Shown: in pieces, positions 1-7,445 of the stretch
Layout: every line of letters begins with the position of its first letter
How positions within the stretch are numbered: position 1 is the stretch's first letter
NCBI GenBank assembly: GCA_900769175.1
Contig: CAAGFP010000161.1
Span: 1 to 51,795 of the forward strand
Source: Lachnospiraceae bacterium
GTDB lineage: Bacteria > Bacillota > Clostridia > Lachnospirales > Lachnospiraceae
Direction of reading: 5' to 3'
DNA length: 51,795 nt
Translations under genes and position numbers: made by a program
Notes under the pieces: model-generated
What the model saw: the letters and a program-made list of their open reading frames with translations, nothing else
Database searches by the model: none
Told to the model about the DNA's origin: nothing

Positions 1-16
1 GACGCTCTTCCGATCT
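1..16. other. Illumina adapter remnant at contig end
   Basis: The first 16 bases, GACGCTCTTCCGATCT, are identical to the 3' end of the standard Illumina read-1 adapter. This is technical sequence, not genome. Genuine sequence begins at about position 17, and the left gene is cut there. The adapter happens to stay open in the gene's frame, so a translated protein would carry about five false residues at its end. Confidence 0.93.
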
Positions 17-1550
17 CCTTTTGCGACTTATCGGTTTCATACCACTTCAAAAACCCGATTGCCAGATACAGGGTGTTTGAGCCGTTCTCCTCAAGAGAAT
101 GTTTGGACTGTCTTTGCAGGAACTTCAAAGTCGCTTCCAAATCCGTATCTTTTATGAAGGTCCTGATTCTTTTATTCCTAAATTCAGAAACTGCGGTTGT
201 TTCAATCAATTTCCTGCATTCTTCATCATCATATATTTTATCCTCTCCCGGCTTAATGTTCGCCTCTTCCGGAAGGGGAAGGATACTGAATTCCTGCTTC
301 TGATTCAATTCATCTTCCAGCCCTGCAAGGTCAGGAACCATAAGCTGAAGCGCATTCTTATTGACACGAAAATTAAGCAGGCTGTTGCGAAGACTTAAAT
401 CCAGTAATTTTCTTTCCCAAAGCTGCTTTTTGGTCAGAATATTTTCGGTAACGGAGGCTCCTCTTCCCGCTGTGCTTAATTCTTTCGGAGCAGACTGAGT
501 AAGTTTCTCTCCTTCAACCTTCACTACTTTATATGTACCGTTTTCCAATACTCTGGAAGGAAGAGGTAAAATATTCGATCCCCGGCAGCGTTTTACATCC
601 AGTGCCATTCTGAAATCATTCTCTTTTAAAATTTCCTCCCTTGCGGTTTTGACTGCCTGCTCGAAATCTACGTTTTTCCCAACCGTCGCAGTCGTACATT
701 CGACGATAATAATTTCATCAATTCCTTCTGCGGTTCGCTTTCTGATTGCAGACACATCTTCCGTAACACATTCCGGAAACGTTTTATCCAAAAGCCAGCA
801 GCCGATATATGCATGTTCTTTTACGAGCAGAAGAATCGGATTAAGCCCCATGGCTTCCAAAAGAGAAGCATAAAATAAGCTCAAATCAAGGCAGGTAGCA
901 ATTTTACTTTGGATAATCTCATCCGGAGTGCGAATTTTCTGACCGACAGACTCATAGGAAGCAGGCGGCAGGGCATAACAGATATTCTCTTCCCGTATCG
1001 CTTCATATGCAGCTGCAATCTGATATTTCACATCATTGGGGTTCTGCGTTTCATACCCGACAATGGAGGGCGCCTTTCCCCACTTTGCAAGATACTTACA
1101 GCTTGCCGGAAGCATATTTCTGATGACCGGATGATTGGGCATCACAAACGAGCATAAAAGTTCAGGCATATAAACCATGCCGCTCCACTGATCATAGGGT
1201 AAAATTTCCACTTCAGCGCAGAATTGTTCAATACACACATCCTTTTGATACAAAAAGATACGGATACTTCCGACTTCTTTTTCCGTAAGCGACATCAGAT
1301 ATTCGGAATTAAGCGGAATCACCAGATCATTTAATTCCAGCCTTTCTCCCGCCTCCAGCACAGAAATTCCGGTGGAAAACGGGAGTGCAAATTCGGGTGA
1401 AAACCCGATACGTAAATCGAGTCCTTCGAAAGCACGATCCGTATTATTCCGGATTCGTACTCTTCGAATCGCCTGAATATGGTTCTGTTGCATGGAATAG
1501 CTGATTGTTTTATTCACACTGCAGTCAATTTCAATCAATTTCTCTGACAT
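1..1550 (-). CDS. DUF4011-type large helicase-family protein, N-terminal part only
   Basis: The start is the ATG at 1550-1548, preceded by TGGAGG. The frame stays open to the contig edge, giving about 511 genuine residues. Residues 1-160 look beta-rich. Residues 218-250 resemble a transglutaminase-like core, with a cysteine (220) in ATCLDLSLFYASLLEAMGLN and a histidine (246) in KEHAYIGCW. At 378 begins WERKLLDLSLRNSLLNFR, the hallmark entry of DUF4011. In known families DUF4011 is followed by a superfamily 1 helicase and often a Vsr/REase-like domain, for a total near 2000 residues; these would lie beyond the contig end. Such proteins act on nucleic acid, and some are reported in antiphage defence. 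The family call rests on the LSLRNSLLNF motif; the helicase itself is not visible. Confidence 0.8.
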   Translation of the reverse strand, partial: MSEKLIEIDCSVNKTISYSMQQNHIQAIRRVRIRNNTDRAFEGLDLRIGFSPEFALPFSTGISVLEAGERLELNDLVIPLNSEYLMSLTEKEVGSIRIFLYQKDVCIEQFCAEVEILPYDQWSGMVYMPELLCSFVMPNHPVIRNMLPASCKYLAKWGKAPSIVGYETQNPNDVKYQIAAAYEAIREENICYALPPASYESVGQKIRTPDEIIQSKIATCLDLSLFYASLLEAMGLNPILLLVKEHAYIGCWLLDKTFPECVTEDVSAIRKRTAEGIDEIIIVECTTATVGKNVDFEQAVKTAREEILKENDFRMALDVKRCRGSNILPLPSRVLENGTYKVVKVEGEKLTQSAPKELSTAGRGASVTENILTKKQLWERKLLDLSLRNSLLNFRVNKNALQLMVPDLAGLEDELNQKQEFSILPLPEEANIKPGEDKIYDDEECRKLIETTAVSEFRNKRIRTFIKDTDLEATLKFLQRQSKHSLEENGSNTLYLAIGFLKWYETDKSQKEIGRA

Positions 1551-1666
1551 ATTTCCTCCAATCGTGTTTCATTATATATTTTCCGTGTTTTCTCTCTTAT
1601 CTTATCCGATTCGAATCATTTCCGGTTTTTCTCTTAACCTATCATATTCGTATTATTTTATTGTAT

Positions 1667-2827
1667 CTAAACGGGATATTTCTTTTCGTATAAGCCAATG
1701 ATCCGTTTATTTTCTTCCGGGCGACCGGCCATCATATAGATCACCATGTCTTTCATAACACCGACGGAAGCTAAATCTATGCCGCCCTGCTCGGAAAGGT
1801 TCTTTAGAACATGCAATACATATTCTGCATTGATTTCATTGATGTTTTCAATCCGGTTCTGACTGGAAACATCAAAAAAAGAATCAATTACCACCTTTGC
1901 TTTCGGTGCGGACAGGGCAAGAATCCTTTCATTTAACCGCTCTCCTTCCGCCCGTTTGGAAGTTTTGCTCATATCACGGATAAAATTATGCTCTCCAATT
2001 TCCCATTTAAAAGCATCATGCTGGGCCATTCCGTGATCCTTGCATTTAACCATGTATTCCGGTCCGTAATTATAGAGCAATAACCCGACATAACTTTCCG
2101 GTGCAACATATTTGCGAATCCGGTCCGAAACCTTCAGATATTCATTTAACGAAAAGAAGTCATTACAGAATCCCGGTCCGTCAAAATTATAAATCCGCTT
2201 AATTCGGTCTCTTATTTCTTCGTCACATTTCACAGCCGCATAAACAGCCAGATTTCCGCCTTTCGAATGTCCGCAAATCACAAGTGAAGATTTCGTGTTC
2301 TTAGCCGCCTGATTGAGATAATCCTTTGCTCTTTCCTGCGCCGGAACAGGGTGTCTGTATATCATACTGAAATTTTCTTTCCATCCGTTTATCGTCATAT
2401 CCGTTCCGCGAAAAACAATGCAGGAAAGTTTATCCGAAATCCGAAATGTCATTCCGCAAAACTGCTTATTCGATTCCGAATCCGATTCTTCATCATAATC
2501 CTTAATTTCTATATCGGCAAACCTGCGACTTTTCGAAACTTCATATAAAAGTCTGCGGTTTGATTTATCAAAACCGGAATTTTCAAAAAGTTTCCGCATC
2601 TTTTGCGGGCAATTCGAAGATACATCGAAATTCTTTAACGCCACCCCACGATCCGATTTTTGTGATTCTTTTCCATCCGTTTCTTCCTTGGAAATCAATT
2701 CCAAAATGGCATAATTCCAGTGAAGATAGGATAGCTGTGACAAAACCAGTGCATCTACCGCTCCAAAAGGCCGCTCCTTGAAGCTTTCATTTCCGTACTC
2801 TTTTACATATCCTATTAAGTTGCACAT
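1667..2827 (-). CDS. DUF2974 (Mbeg1-like) alpha/beta hydrolase
   Basis: This is a 386-residue cytoplasmic protein of the Mbeg1-like/DUF2974 lipase-fold family. The opening FGAVDALVLSQLSYL stretch (21-35) is typical of the family. The nucleophile elbow is GHSKGG at 186-191 (Ser188). CIVFRGTD (136-143) matches the strand before the oxyanion region, and FDGPGF follows the elbow. The acid and histidine are likely in the C-terminal third. I start at the ATG at 2827 because GAGGTG lies six bases upstream; a TTG 21 codons further up has no ribosome site. The substrate is unknown; the family resembles lipases and thioesterases. It lies 74 bases downstream of the HD hydrolase gene in the same direction and may be co-transcribed with it. 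Confidence 0.85.
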   Translation of the reverse strand: MCNLIGYVKEYGNESFKERPFGAVDALVLSQLSYLHWNYAILELISKEETDGKESQKSDRGVALKNFDVSSNCPQKMRKLFENSGFDKSNRRLLYEVSKSRRFADIEIKDYDEESDSESNKQFCGMTFRISDKLSCIVFRGTDMTINGWKENFSMIYRHPVPAQERAKDYLNQAAKNTKSSLVICGHSKGGNLAVYAAVKCDEEIRDRIKRIYNFDGPGFCNDFFSLNEYLKVSDRIRKYVAPESYVGLLLYNYGPEYMVKCKDHGMAQHDAFKWEIGEHNFIRDMSKTSKRAEGERLNERILALSAPKAKVVIDSFFDVSSQNRIENINEINAEYVLHVLKNLSEQGGIDLASVGVMKDMVIYMMAGRPEENKRIIGLYEKKYPV

Positions 2828-2901
2828 CGAAACACCTCGTTTCTTCTGTCCGCATGACAGACTTTTAGAAACAGTGTTCCCGTTTTGCAATATTTTATCC
2901 G

Positions 2902-3459
2902 TTATTCTTTTGTCTGCATCAAATGCATCGCAAGATTATAATATTCTTCTTCCACTTCCTCAAAGGGGCGCACGGAAACATCCGGTATACGTACGAACTG
3001 ATAACCGCCTGCCGGCATCTCTTCTTTCAGTAATTCAACCAAATCATAATCCAACAGACAGTCATCAATCTCTTTGATAACTGCTTTTTCTTCCTCTGAT
3101 AAATCACTAAGTCCGAATTTCTCAAAAACCGCATTTAAAAATTTATCCTCTATCTCATAATAAACCGGCATATGCTGCTTGATTGGACGAATGACGTCAC
3201 TCAGATAACTTTCTGAGGCATCATGAAGAAGACAGCCGAACTGAATGCGGATGCTTTCTCCACGCTCTTTTGCTTCCAATGAACAATTGATACAATGCTG
3301 CGCCACCGAATAAAAATGCGTAACCTGCCCGTTTCCTCTGCAAAGCAAAGAAAGCGCATGTGCTATATCACGAAGTTCGATTTGTTCCTTCTTTGGATTT
3401 AGCGGATCGATTTTATGACCGGTATATGATTTCAGATATGAATTTGTTTTCTGTTCCAT
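2902..3459 (-). CDS. HD-domain phosphohydrolase, YfbR-like
   Basis: This 185-residue protein carries the HD superfamily metal site: a histidine in SVAQHC (His55), the LLHDASE pair (His79-Asp80) and a distal aspartate in IDDCLLDYD. The layout fits small nucleotidases such as the 5'-deoxynucleotidase YfbR and related phage and bacterial HD hydrolases, which remove phosphate from nucleotides using a divalent metal. The start ATG at 3459 has GAGGA seven bases upstream. A possible promoter (TTACAG, 18 bases, TACAAT) lies about 50 bases upstream. The exact substrate cannot be read from sequence. Confidence 0.82.
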   Translation of the reverse strand: MEQKTNSYLKSYTGHKIDPLNPKKEQIELRDIAHALSLLCRGNGQVTHFYSVAQHCINCSLEAKERGESIRIQFGCLLHDASESYLSDVIRPIKQHMPVYYEIEDKFLNAVFEKFGLSDLSEEEKAVIKEIDDCLLDYDLVELLKEEMPAGGYQFVRIPDVSVRPFEEVEEEYYNLAMHLMQTKE

Positions 3460-3647
3460 AAGTTATCCTCGTATGTGTATCTTATCTCTAAACTACAATT
3501 CAATATTGTACTTTCACTATACTCTATTCTGTAACGAAATTCTACAGAAATATAATCCGGTTAAGTTTTACGATTGGATAATGATAGATGATACCGTTTT
3601 ACACATTTGGAGATTTTTACAAATTTACGCATTTTGAGATTTTTTGC

Positions 3648-3676
3648 TTGACTTATTGAAATGATTCACATATAAT
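3648..3676 (+). promoter_or_regulatory. sigma-A promoter for tRNA-Pro
   Basis: TTGACT (3648-3653) and a perfect TATAAT (3671-3676) are separated by 17 bases. Transcription should begin near 3683, 27 bases before the tRNA. The short leader folds as GTCGC-GGGATA-GCGAC (3687-3702), probably removed with the 5' leader by RNase P. The 3460-3709 interval contains no other recognisable feature. Confidence 0.85.
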
Positions 3677-3709
3677 AGCACTTGTGGTCGCGGGATAGCG
3701 ACGAAATAA

Positions 3710-3784
3710 CGGGGTGTGGCTCAGTTTGGCTAGAGCGCTGTGTTAGGGACGCAGAGGTCGCAAGTTCGAATCTTGTCACTCCGA
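3710..3784 (+). tRNA. tRNA-Pro, anticodon AGG
   Basis: A full cloverleaf can be drawn. The acceptor is CGGGGTG with CACTCCG (one G-U). The D stem is GCTC/GAGC. The anticodon stem is CTGTG/CGCAG with loop TTAGGGA, giving anticodon AGG at 3745-3747. The variable loop is AGGTC and the T arm is GCAAG-TTCGAAT-CTTGT. The C1-G72 pair, A73 discriminator and G36-G37 are the identity signature of bacterial tRNA-Pro. CCA is not encoded. It would read CCU, and perhaps more proline codons if A34 is modified. It is a single tRNA with its own promoter and terminator. Confidence 0.95.
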
Positions 3785-3792
3785 TTAAGTTA

Positions 3793-3820
3793 AGAGTTTC
3801 AGAAATGAGACTCTTTTTTT
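3793..3820 (+). terminator. intrinsic terminator of tRNA-Pro
   Basis: An 8-bp stem (AGAGTTTC with GAGACTCT, one G-U pair) with a six-base loop is followed directly by a run of Ts, nine bases after the tRNA end. Confidence 0.88.
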
Positions 3821-3863
3821 ATGCAACTCGCGCGTTCGGTAGATTGTTGCTTACGCAAAATAA

Positions 3864-3932
3864 AAGTGGCAGTTAAAACCGCCTTCCAAGAGTCAGACAA
3901 TATTCTAACAATTGGGGGCTCAACTGCCACTT
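3864..3932 (-). terminator. large hairpin 3' of the acyl-CoA ligase gene, terminator-like
   Basis: AAGTGGCAGTT (3864-3874) and AACTGCCACTT (3922-3932) form a perfect 11-bp stem around a 47-base apical region. It starts five bases after the stop codon of the minus-strand ligase gene, and on that strand the stem is followed by TTATTTT. It could be a terminator with an unusually large loop, a small structured RNA or the end of a decayed mobile element. I do not recognise the family. Confidence 0.5.
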
Positions 3933-3936
3933 CATT

Positions 3937-5571
3937 TTATCCTCTATTCTGTGTTGCCACCAGACTTTCTCCGCAATACTTTTTACGAAGCTTGGGTTTT
4001 TCGATTTTCCCGGTCGGGTTTCTTGGTATATCCGCAAAAATAATGGTATGCGGTCTTTTATACCTCGGAAGTTTTAAACAGAATGAATTTACTTCCTCTT
4101 CGGATAATGTGAATCCGTCTTTGATCTCGATAATGGCTGCGGTTACTTCTCCGAGACGCTTGTCCGGAAGCCCGATTACGGCAACGTCCTTTATCGCCTC
4201 ATGTGCACGAAGGAAATCCTCAATCTGAACCGGGTAAATATTCTCTCCGCCGCTGATAACAACATCTTTTTTCCGGTCAACCAGATAAATAAAACCATCT
4301 TCGTCTTCCTGTGCCATATCGCCGGTAAAAAGCCATCCGTCAGAAAGCACTTCTTTGGTTGCCTCTTCGTCCCGGTAATAGCATTCCATTACGCCCGGAC
4401 CCTTCACGGCCAGTTCACCAACCTCGCCTCTTTTAACCGTCTCATGCTTCTCATCCACGATTTTAACTTCCCAACCGTAACCGGCTTTACCGATTGCACC
4501 TACTTTATGAATATTCTCAACACCGAGATGAACGCATCCGGGTCCGATCGACTCACTTAATCCATAATTGGTATCATATTGATGATTTGGAAATACCTTT
4601 TTCCACCTTGCAATCAAACTGGGCGGAACCGGTTGTGCACCAATGTGCATCAATCTCCACTGCCCCAGTTCGTAATCGTTTAAATCTATTTCATTCCGGT
4701 CAATTGCATCCAGAATATCCTGCGCCCATGGAACCAAAAGCCAGACAATGGTACATTTCTCGCTTGAAACCGCATCTAAAATCGCTTTCGGTTTTGTGCC
4801 TTTTAACAGAACAGACTTTGCCCCCACTAAAAAGGAACCAAACCAGTGCATCTTAGCTCCGGTATGATAAAGCGGAGGGATACAGAGGAAAATATCATCC
4901 TTTGTCTGTCCATGGTGATTCTGTTCCACTTCGCAGGAATGCATCAGACTTCTGTGTTTATGTAAAATTGCTTTCGGGAAGCCCGTTGTACCGGATGAAA
5001 AATAAATAGCTGCATCATCGTCATCCGTAAGTTTGATATTCGGTGACTTGCTCGAACAATTCGCTGTTAATGAACCATAGTCTTCGGCAAAGGTTGGACA
5101 GTTTTCTCCGACATAAAATAATAAACGGTTTTTACTAATCTCCTCTGCGATTTCTTCCACACGACCGATAAATTCCGGCCCGAATACCAAAATATCCGTT
5201 TCCGAAAGATCCAGGCAATATTTTATCTCATCGGATGAATAACGGAAATTCATCGGAACCGCTAAGGCTCCGGTTTTTAAAATACCGAAATAAATCGGAA
5301 GCCATTCTAAGCAGTTCATTAGAAGAATCGCAACTTTGTCGCCCTTTTTTACTCCTCTGCCCAGCAGCATGTTTGCAAACCGGTTTGCTTTCTCTTCAAA
5401 AACATTCCAGGTAATTTCTCTACGATAATGAGCGACCGGATTCGGCTCCATTAATTCATATTCCTTCCAGGTCACTCTTTTGATTTCCTGAATTTCCGGA
5501 TTGATTTCTACCAGACAAATGTCATTTCCGTACAATTCACAATTTCTGTCAAGAATTTCTGTAATCGGCAT
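3937..5571 (-). CDS. acyl-CoA synthetase, AMP-forming (fatty acid-CoA ligase family)
   Basis: This is a 544-residue class I adenylate-forming enzyme. The phosphate-binding loop is YFSSGTTGFPK (190-200). The hinge region WLFTGDMAQEDEDGFIYLVD and RKKDVVISGGENIYP mark the A7-A8 core. The catalytic lysine near the C-terminus is in NPTGK (about 522). Such enzymes activate a carboxylate with ATP to an acyl-AMP and transfer it to CoA. Length and motif set fit medium- or long-chain acyl-CoA ligases rather than amino-acid adenylation domains. The start ATG at 5571 follows GGAGGGG. It is a stand-alone gene bounded by a 3' hairpin, and the chain-length preference is not visible. Confidence 0.9.
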   Translation of the reverse strand: MPITEILDRNCELYGNDICLVEINPEIQEIKRVTWKEYELMEPNPVAHYRREITWNVFEEKANRFANMLLGRGVKKGDKVAILLMNCLEWLPIYFGILKTGALAVPMNFRYSSDEIKYCLDLSETDILVFGPEFIGRVEEIAEEISKNRLLFYVGENCPTFAEDYGSLTANCSSKSPNIKLTDDDDAAIYFSSGTTGFPKAILHKHRSLMHSCEVEQNHHGQTKDDIFLCIPPLYHTGAKMHWFGSFLVGAKSVLLKGTKPKAILDAVSSEKCTIVWLLVPWAQDILDAIDRNEIDLNDYELGQWRLMHIGAQPVPPSLIARWKKVFPNHQYDTNYGLSESIGPGCVHLGVENIHKVGAIGKAGYGWEVKIVDEKHETVKRGEVGELAVKGPGVMECYYRDEEATKEVLSDGWLFTGDMAQEDEDGFIYLVDRKKDVVISGGENIYPVQIEDFLRAHEAIKDVAVIGLPDKRLGEVTAAIIEIKDGFTLSEEEVNSFCLKLPRYKRPHTIIFADIPRNPTGKIEKPKLRKKYCGESLVATQNRG

Positions 5572-5608
5572 TTTTCCCCTCCAAAATACATTTTAGAATG
5601 CCTTTACA

Positions 5609-6343
5609 TTATCGCACTTTAAAGTAAAAAAGTAAAGACTCTTTCCTTTTTCTCGGGCAAATAGCCTGTTTACAGTTTTTACACTGCAAAGAAGCATTGC
5701 AGGTTTCAAGAAATCGTTCCGGATGACGATAAAAACTGACTTCCCATACAAGGAAAGTAATAACTCCGACTGCAACAAGACTCATTGACAACGGATGCAG
5801 AATCACCATTAACGGAGTAACTGCCATCACGGAATCCCAGCGATATATTCTGCAGACATTACAACACCTGTTTTTCATAAGAAAAATCCGATACGGACAG
5901 AATCCGTTTGCGCATATCATATCACCGAAGCAATAAAGCGTCATAATCATAACCAGTTCGGGCACACCGAAAATATGAAGAAAATACAATACAAACCAGA
6001 TCGCATTCAGAATAAAAAATACCACGAATGTAATTGCCGCCTGTTTATTTAATTTCCGGATTAATCTTCGGTCTGCTTCGGTGATTCCGTCTTTTAAATA
6101 ATGCGGCGTCGGAACAAATTGTGATTTCAGGTTCTTCTGCATGCCGGTCGGATGAAATGCCCCGGGAATAAACCTTGAAAGCAGTTCTATGAAAAAGGCA
6201 CCGAATAAAATATACATCCCGACCCAGACCGGTTCTTTTGTGAAATCCAGCCAGTCCCTGTGTATGAAATAGATAACGGAAAGAAAAATTGTGATTGCCG
6301 CCCGGATTGCTAATTTAATCCAGAAAATCATTCTAAGTCTCAA
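5609..6343 (-). CDS. uncharacterised membrane protein with cysteine clusters
   Basis: I do not recognise a named family. From the TTG start at 6343 (AGGAGA eight bases upstream) the protein has 244 residues. Hydrophobic segments appear near the N-terminus (two), in the middle (about 110-150) and in the C-terminal third, suggesting four to six membrane spans. Cysteines cluster in CFGDMICANGFCPYR and RCCNVCRIYR, in a loop between spans, and again in LQCKNCKQAIC at the C-terminus. The CxxC-type pairs could bind a metal or a disulfide. Longer in-frame starts upstream run into a dispersed palindromic repeat and lack a ribosome site, so I reject them. Confidence 0.6.
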   Translation of the reverse strand: MRLRMIFWIKLAIRAAITIFLSVIYFIHRDWLDFTKEPVWVGMYILFGAFFIELLSRFIPGAFHPTGMQKNLKSQFVPTPHYLKDGITEADRRLIRKLNKQAAITFVVFFILNAIWFVLYFLHIFGVPELVMIMTLYCFGDMICANGFCPYRIFLMKNRCCNVCRIYRWDSVMAVTPLMVILHPLSMSLVAVGVITFLVWEVSFYRHPERFLETCNASLQCKNCKQAICPRKRKESLLFYFKVR

Positions 6344-6361
6344 AATCTTATCTCCTATATT

Positions 6362-6423
6362 ATGATACCATGAATAAAAGGTCATACGTTTATGCTTGCA
6401 TGAAAAAATTTGACTATAAGACC
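6362..6423. repeat. dispersed repeat family 2, copy 1
   Basis: The segment begins ATGATACCA and contains AAAAGGTC, CTTGCATGAAA and TGACTAT in the same order and spacing as a second copy at 17077-17140. About two thirds of aligned positions are identical between the copies. A short dyad around CTTGC lies in the middle. It sits just upstream of the membrane protein gene at 5609-6343. Confidence 0.55.
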
Positions 6424-6460
6424 TGCAAAACATGAGAAAGCAGCCCGAATAGGTCTTCCT

Positions 6461-6540
6461 TTCGCGCAAGTGCGCATCCTTAGCGGAGCGTTTTATTATG
6501 CGATAGGAAATTCGGTGGAATTTCCTATCGCATAATAAAA
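6461..6540. repeat. dispersed palindromic repeat family 1, copy A
   Basis: A GC-rich head (TTCGCGCAAGTGCGCATCCT, then TAGCGGAGCG) is followed by a perfect 23-bp inverted repeat (6491-6513 with 6518-6540) around GGTG. Two related copies lie at 15495-15565 and 15624-15687. It behaves like a REP or BIME-type intergenic element and is not translated. Confidence 0.85.
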
Positions 6541-6560
6541 CCGGGTTACTCACCCGGTTT
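6538..6560 (-). terminator. terminator after the 66-residue gene
   Basis: A 9-bp stem (AAACCGGGT with ACCCGGTTT) and a five-base loop end four bases after the stop codon of the minus-strand gene at 6565. On that strand it is followed by TATT and the palindromic repeat. Confidence 0.75.
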
Positions 6561-6564
6561 CGTT

Positions 6565-6765
6565 CTAATATACTGTAATGGTCTCAATCTGAAGCATTGA
6601 CTTGTAATCCACATTGGCTTTTTCAATTTTCCTTCTCAATTCCATTTCGTCCTTACATTTTATTGCTGAAGTAACATCTACCGTCATATAGAATCCTCGG
6701 AATAATTTCTCAGCCAGGTACTCGTCTGTCTGCGTATTATGAGCAATATAATATTCACTAGCCAT
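6565..6765 (-). CDS. small uncharacterised protein, 66 residues
   Basis: A 66-residue soluble protein starting MASEYYIAHN, with no signal peptide, membrane segment or recognised domain. The ribosome site is strong (AGGAGG eight bases before ATG) and a terminator follows directly, which supports it as a real gene. It lies 66 bases downstream of the zinc-ribbon gene and may be its operon partner. Function is unknown. Confidence 0.7.
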   Translation of the reverse strand: MASEYYIAHNTQTDEYLAEKLFRGFYMTVDVTSAIKCKDEMELRRKIEKANVDYKSMLQIETITVY

Positions 6766-6831
6766 CGTTCATTCCTCCTTTACCGCTTCGTTTAAGTGGT
6801 GATTCCCTTTCCCCAATATAAAGCTATCTGC

Positions 6832-7194
6832 TTACTCGTTTTCCGAAACAATTACTAATTCTTCCGCAACCGGCGCAAGTTTCATACCGCAACGATTACA
6901 GAAATAACTTTCATAAGGTAATTCATTTCCGCAGCCTTCACATCTGCGCATTCCCATTGCTTTCAACTTACGATTAAACCATACCTTATGGTTATATTCC
7001 AATTTATTGATCATATCGATCTTATTCTTATAACTCTCCGGAAGAGTCTCGCAATTCTTGTTATCTTTAAAGAATTCTTCTCCCAAAGAATAGATGACTC
7101 TGCGTCTTTGTTCATCTACCTGTCTAATGCTGGCATCAAAGCTTCTGGTATCAACCTGATTTGATGTCTCCGTTTTCTTCATCCAACCTGCCAT
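6832..7194 (-). CDS. zinc-ribbon protein, 120 residues
   Basis: The N-terminal 80 residues are charged and helical, and the C-terminus carries a double CxxC zinc ribbon, CEGCGNELPYESYFCNRCG. This arrangement is common in small Firmicute proteins of unknown role, where the ribbon probably binds zinc and mediates protein or nucleic-acid contacts. GGGGGA lies upstream of the ATG at 7194, and a good promoter precedes it at 7241-7268. The downstream neighbour is the 66-residue gene. Confidence 0.75.
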   Translation of the reverse strand: MAGWMKKTETSNQVDTRSFDASIRQVDEQRRRVIYSLGEEFFKDNKNCETLPESYKNKIDMINKLEYNHKVWFNRKLKAMGMRRCEGCGNELPYESYFCNRCGMKLAPVAEELVIVSENE

Positions 7195-7240
7195 TTTACA
7201 TTCCCCCGTATATACACATATTTATACCCTTCTTAATATA

Positions 7241-7268
7241 ATTATACTGTTTCAATAATAAAAGTCAA
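7241..7268 (-). promoter_or_regulatory. promoter of the zinc-ribbon gene
   Basis: On the minus strand TTGACT (7268-7263) and TATAAT (7246-7241) are separated by 16 bases, about 45 bases before the ATG at 7194. Confidence 0.7.
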
Positions 7269-7368
7269 TTATATAAATGTGAAAAGTCTACGAATGTTTT
7301 TTAGATTTGTAAGAATACAAAGTGCAAAACAACCCGTAAATATCCTATTATTCTAACGCCTGATACAT

Positions 7369-7394
7369 AAAAAGTGCCATAAATGGCACTTTTT
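7369..7394 (-). terminator. terminator after the two-domain lipoprotein gene
   Basis: A perfect 10-bp stem (AAAAAGTGCC with GGCACTTTTT, six-base loop) lies about 50 bases after the stop codon at 7446. Because it has As on one side and Ts on the other, it can work on both strands. Confidence 0.85.
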
Positions 7395-7445
7395 AATTTG
7401 TCTCATTTCAAAACTATGTTGTTATACGGAAGAAAGCTTCAAGGA

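Noticed and set aside
3682..3876. 64-residue open frame on the plus strand
   Set aside because: It runs straight through the tRNA-Pro and its terminator and has no ribosome site.
4494..4856. 120-residue plus-strand frame
   Set aside because: It is antisense to the acyl-CoA ligase gene and has no ribosome site or domain.
6344..6553. N-terminal extension of the membrane protein at 5609-6343
   Set aside because: It is read from the two dispersed repeats and has no ribosome site; TTG 6343 is well placed after AGGAGA.
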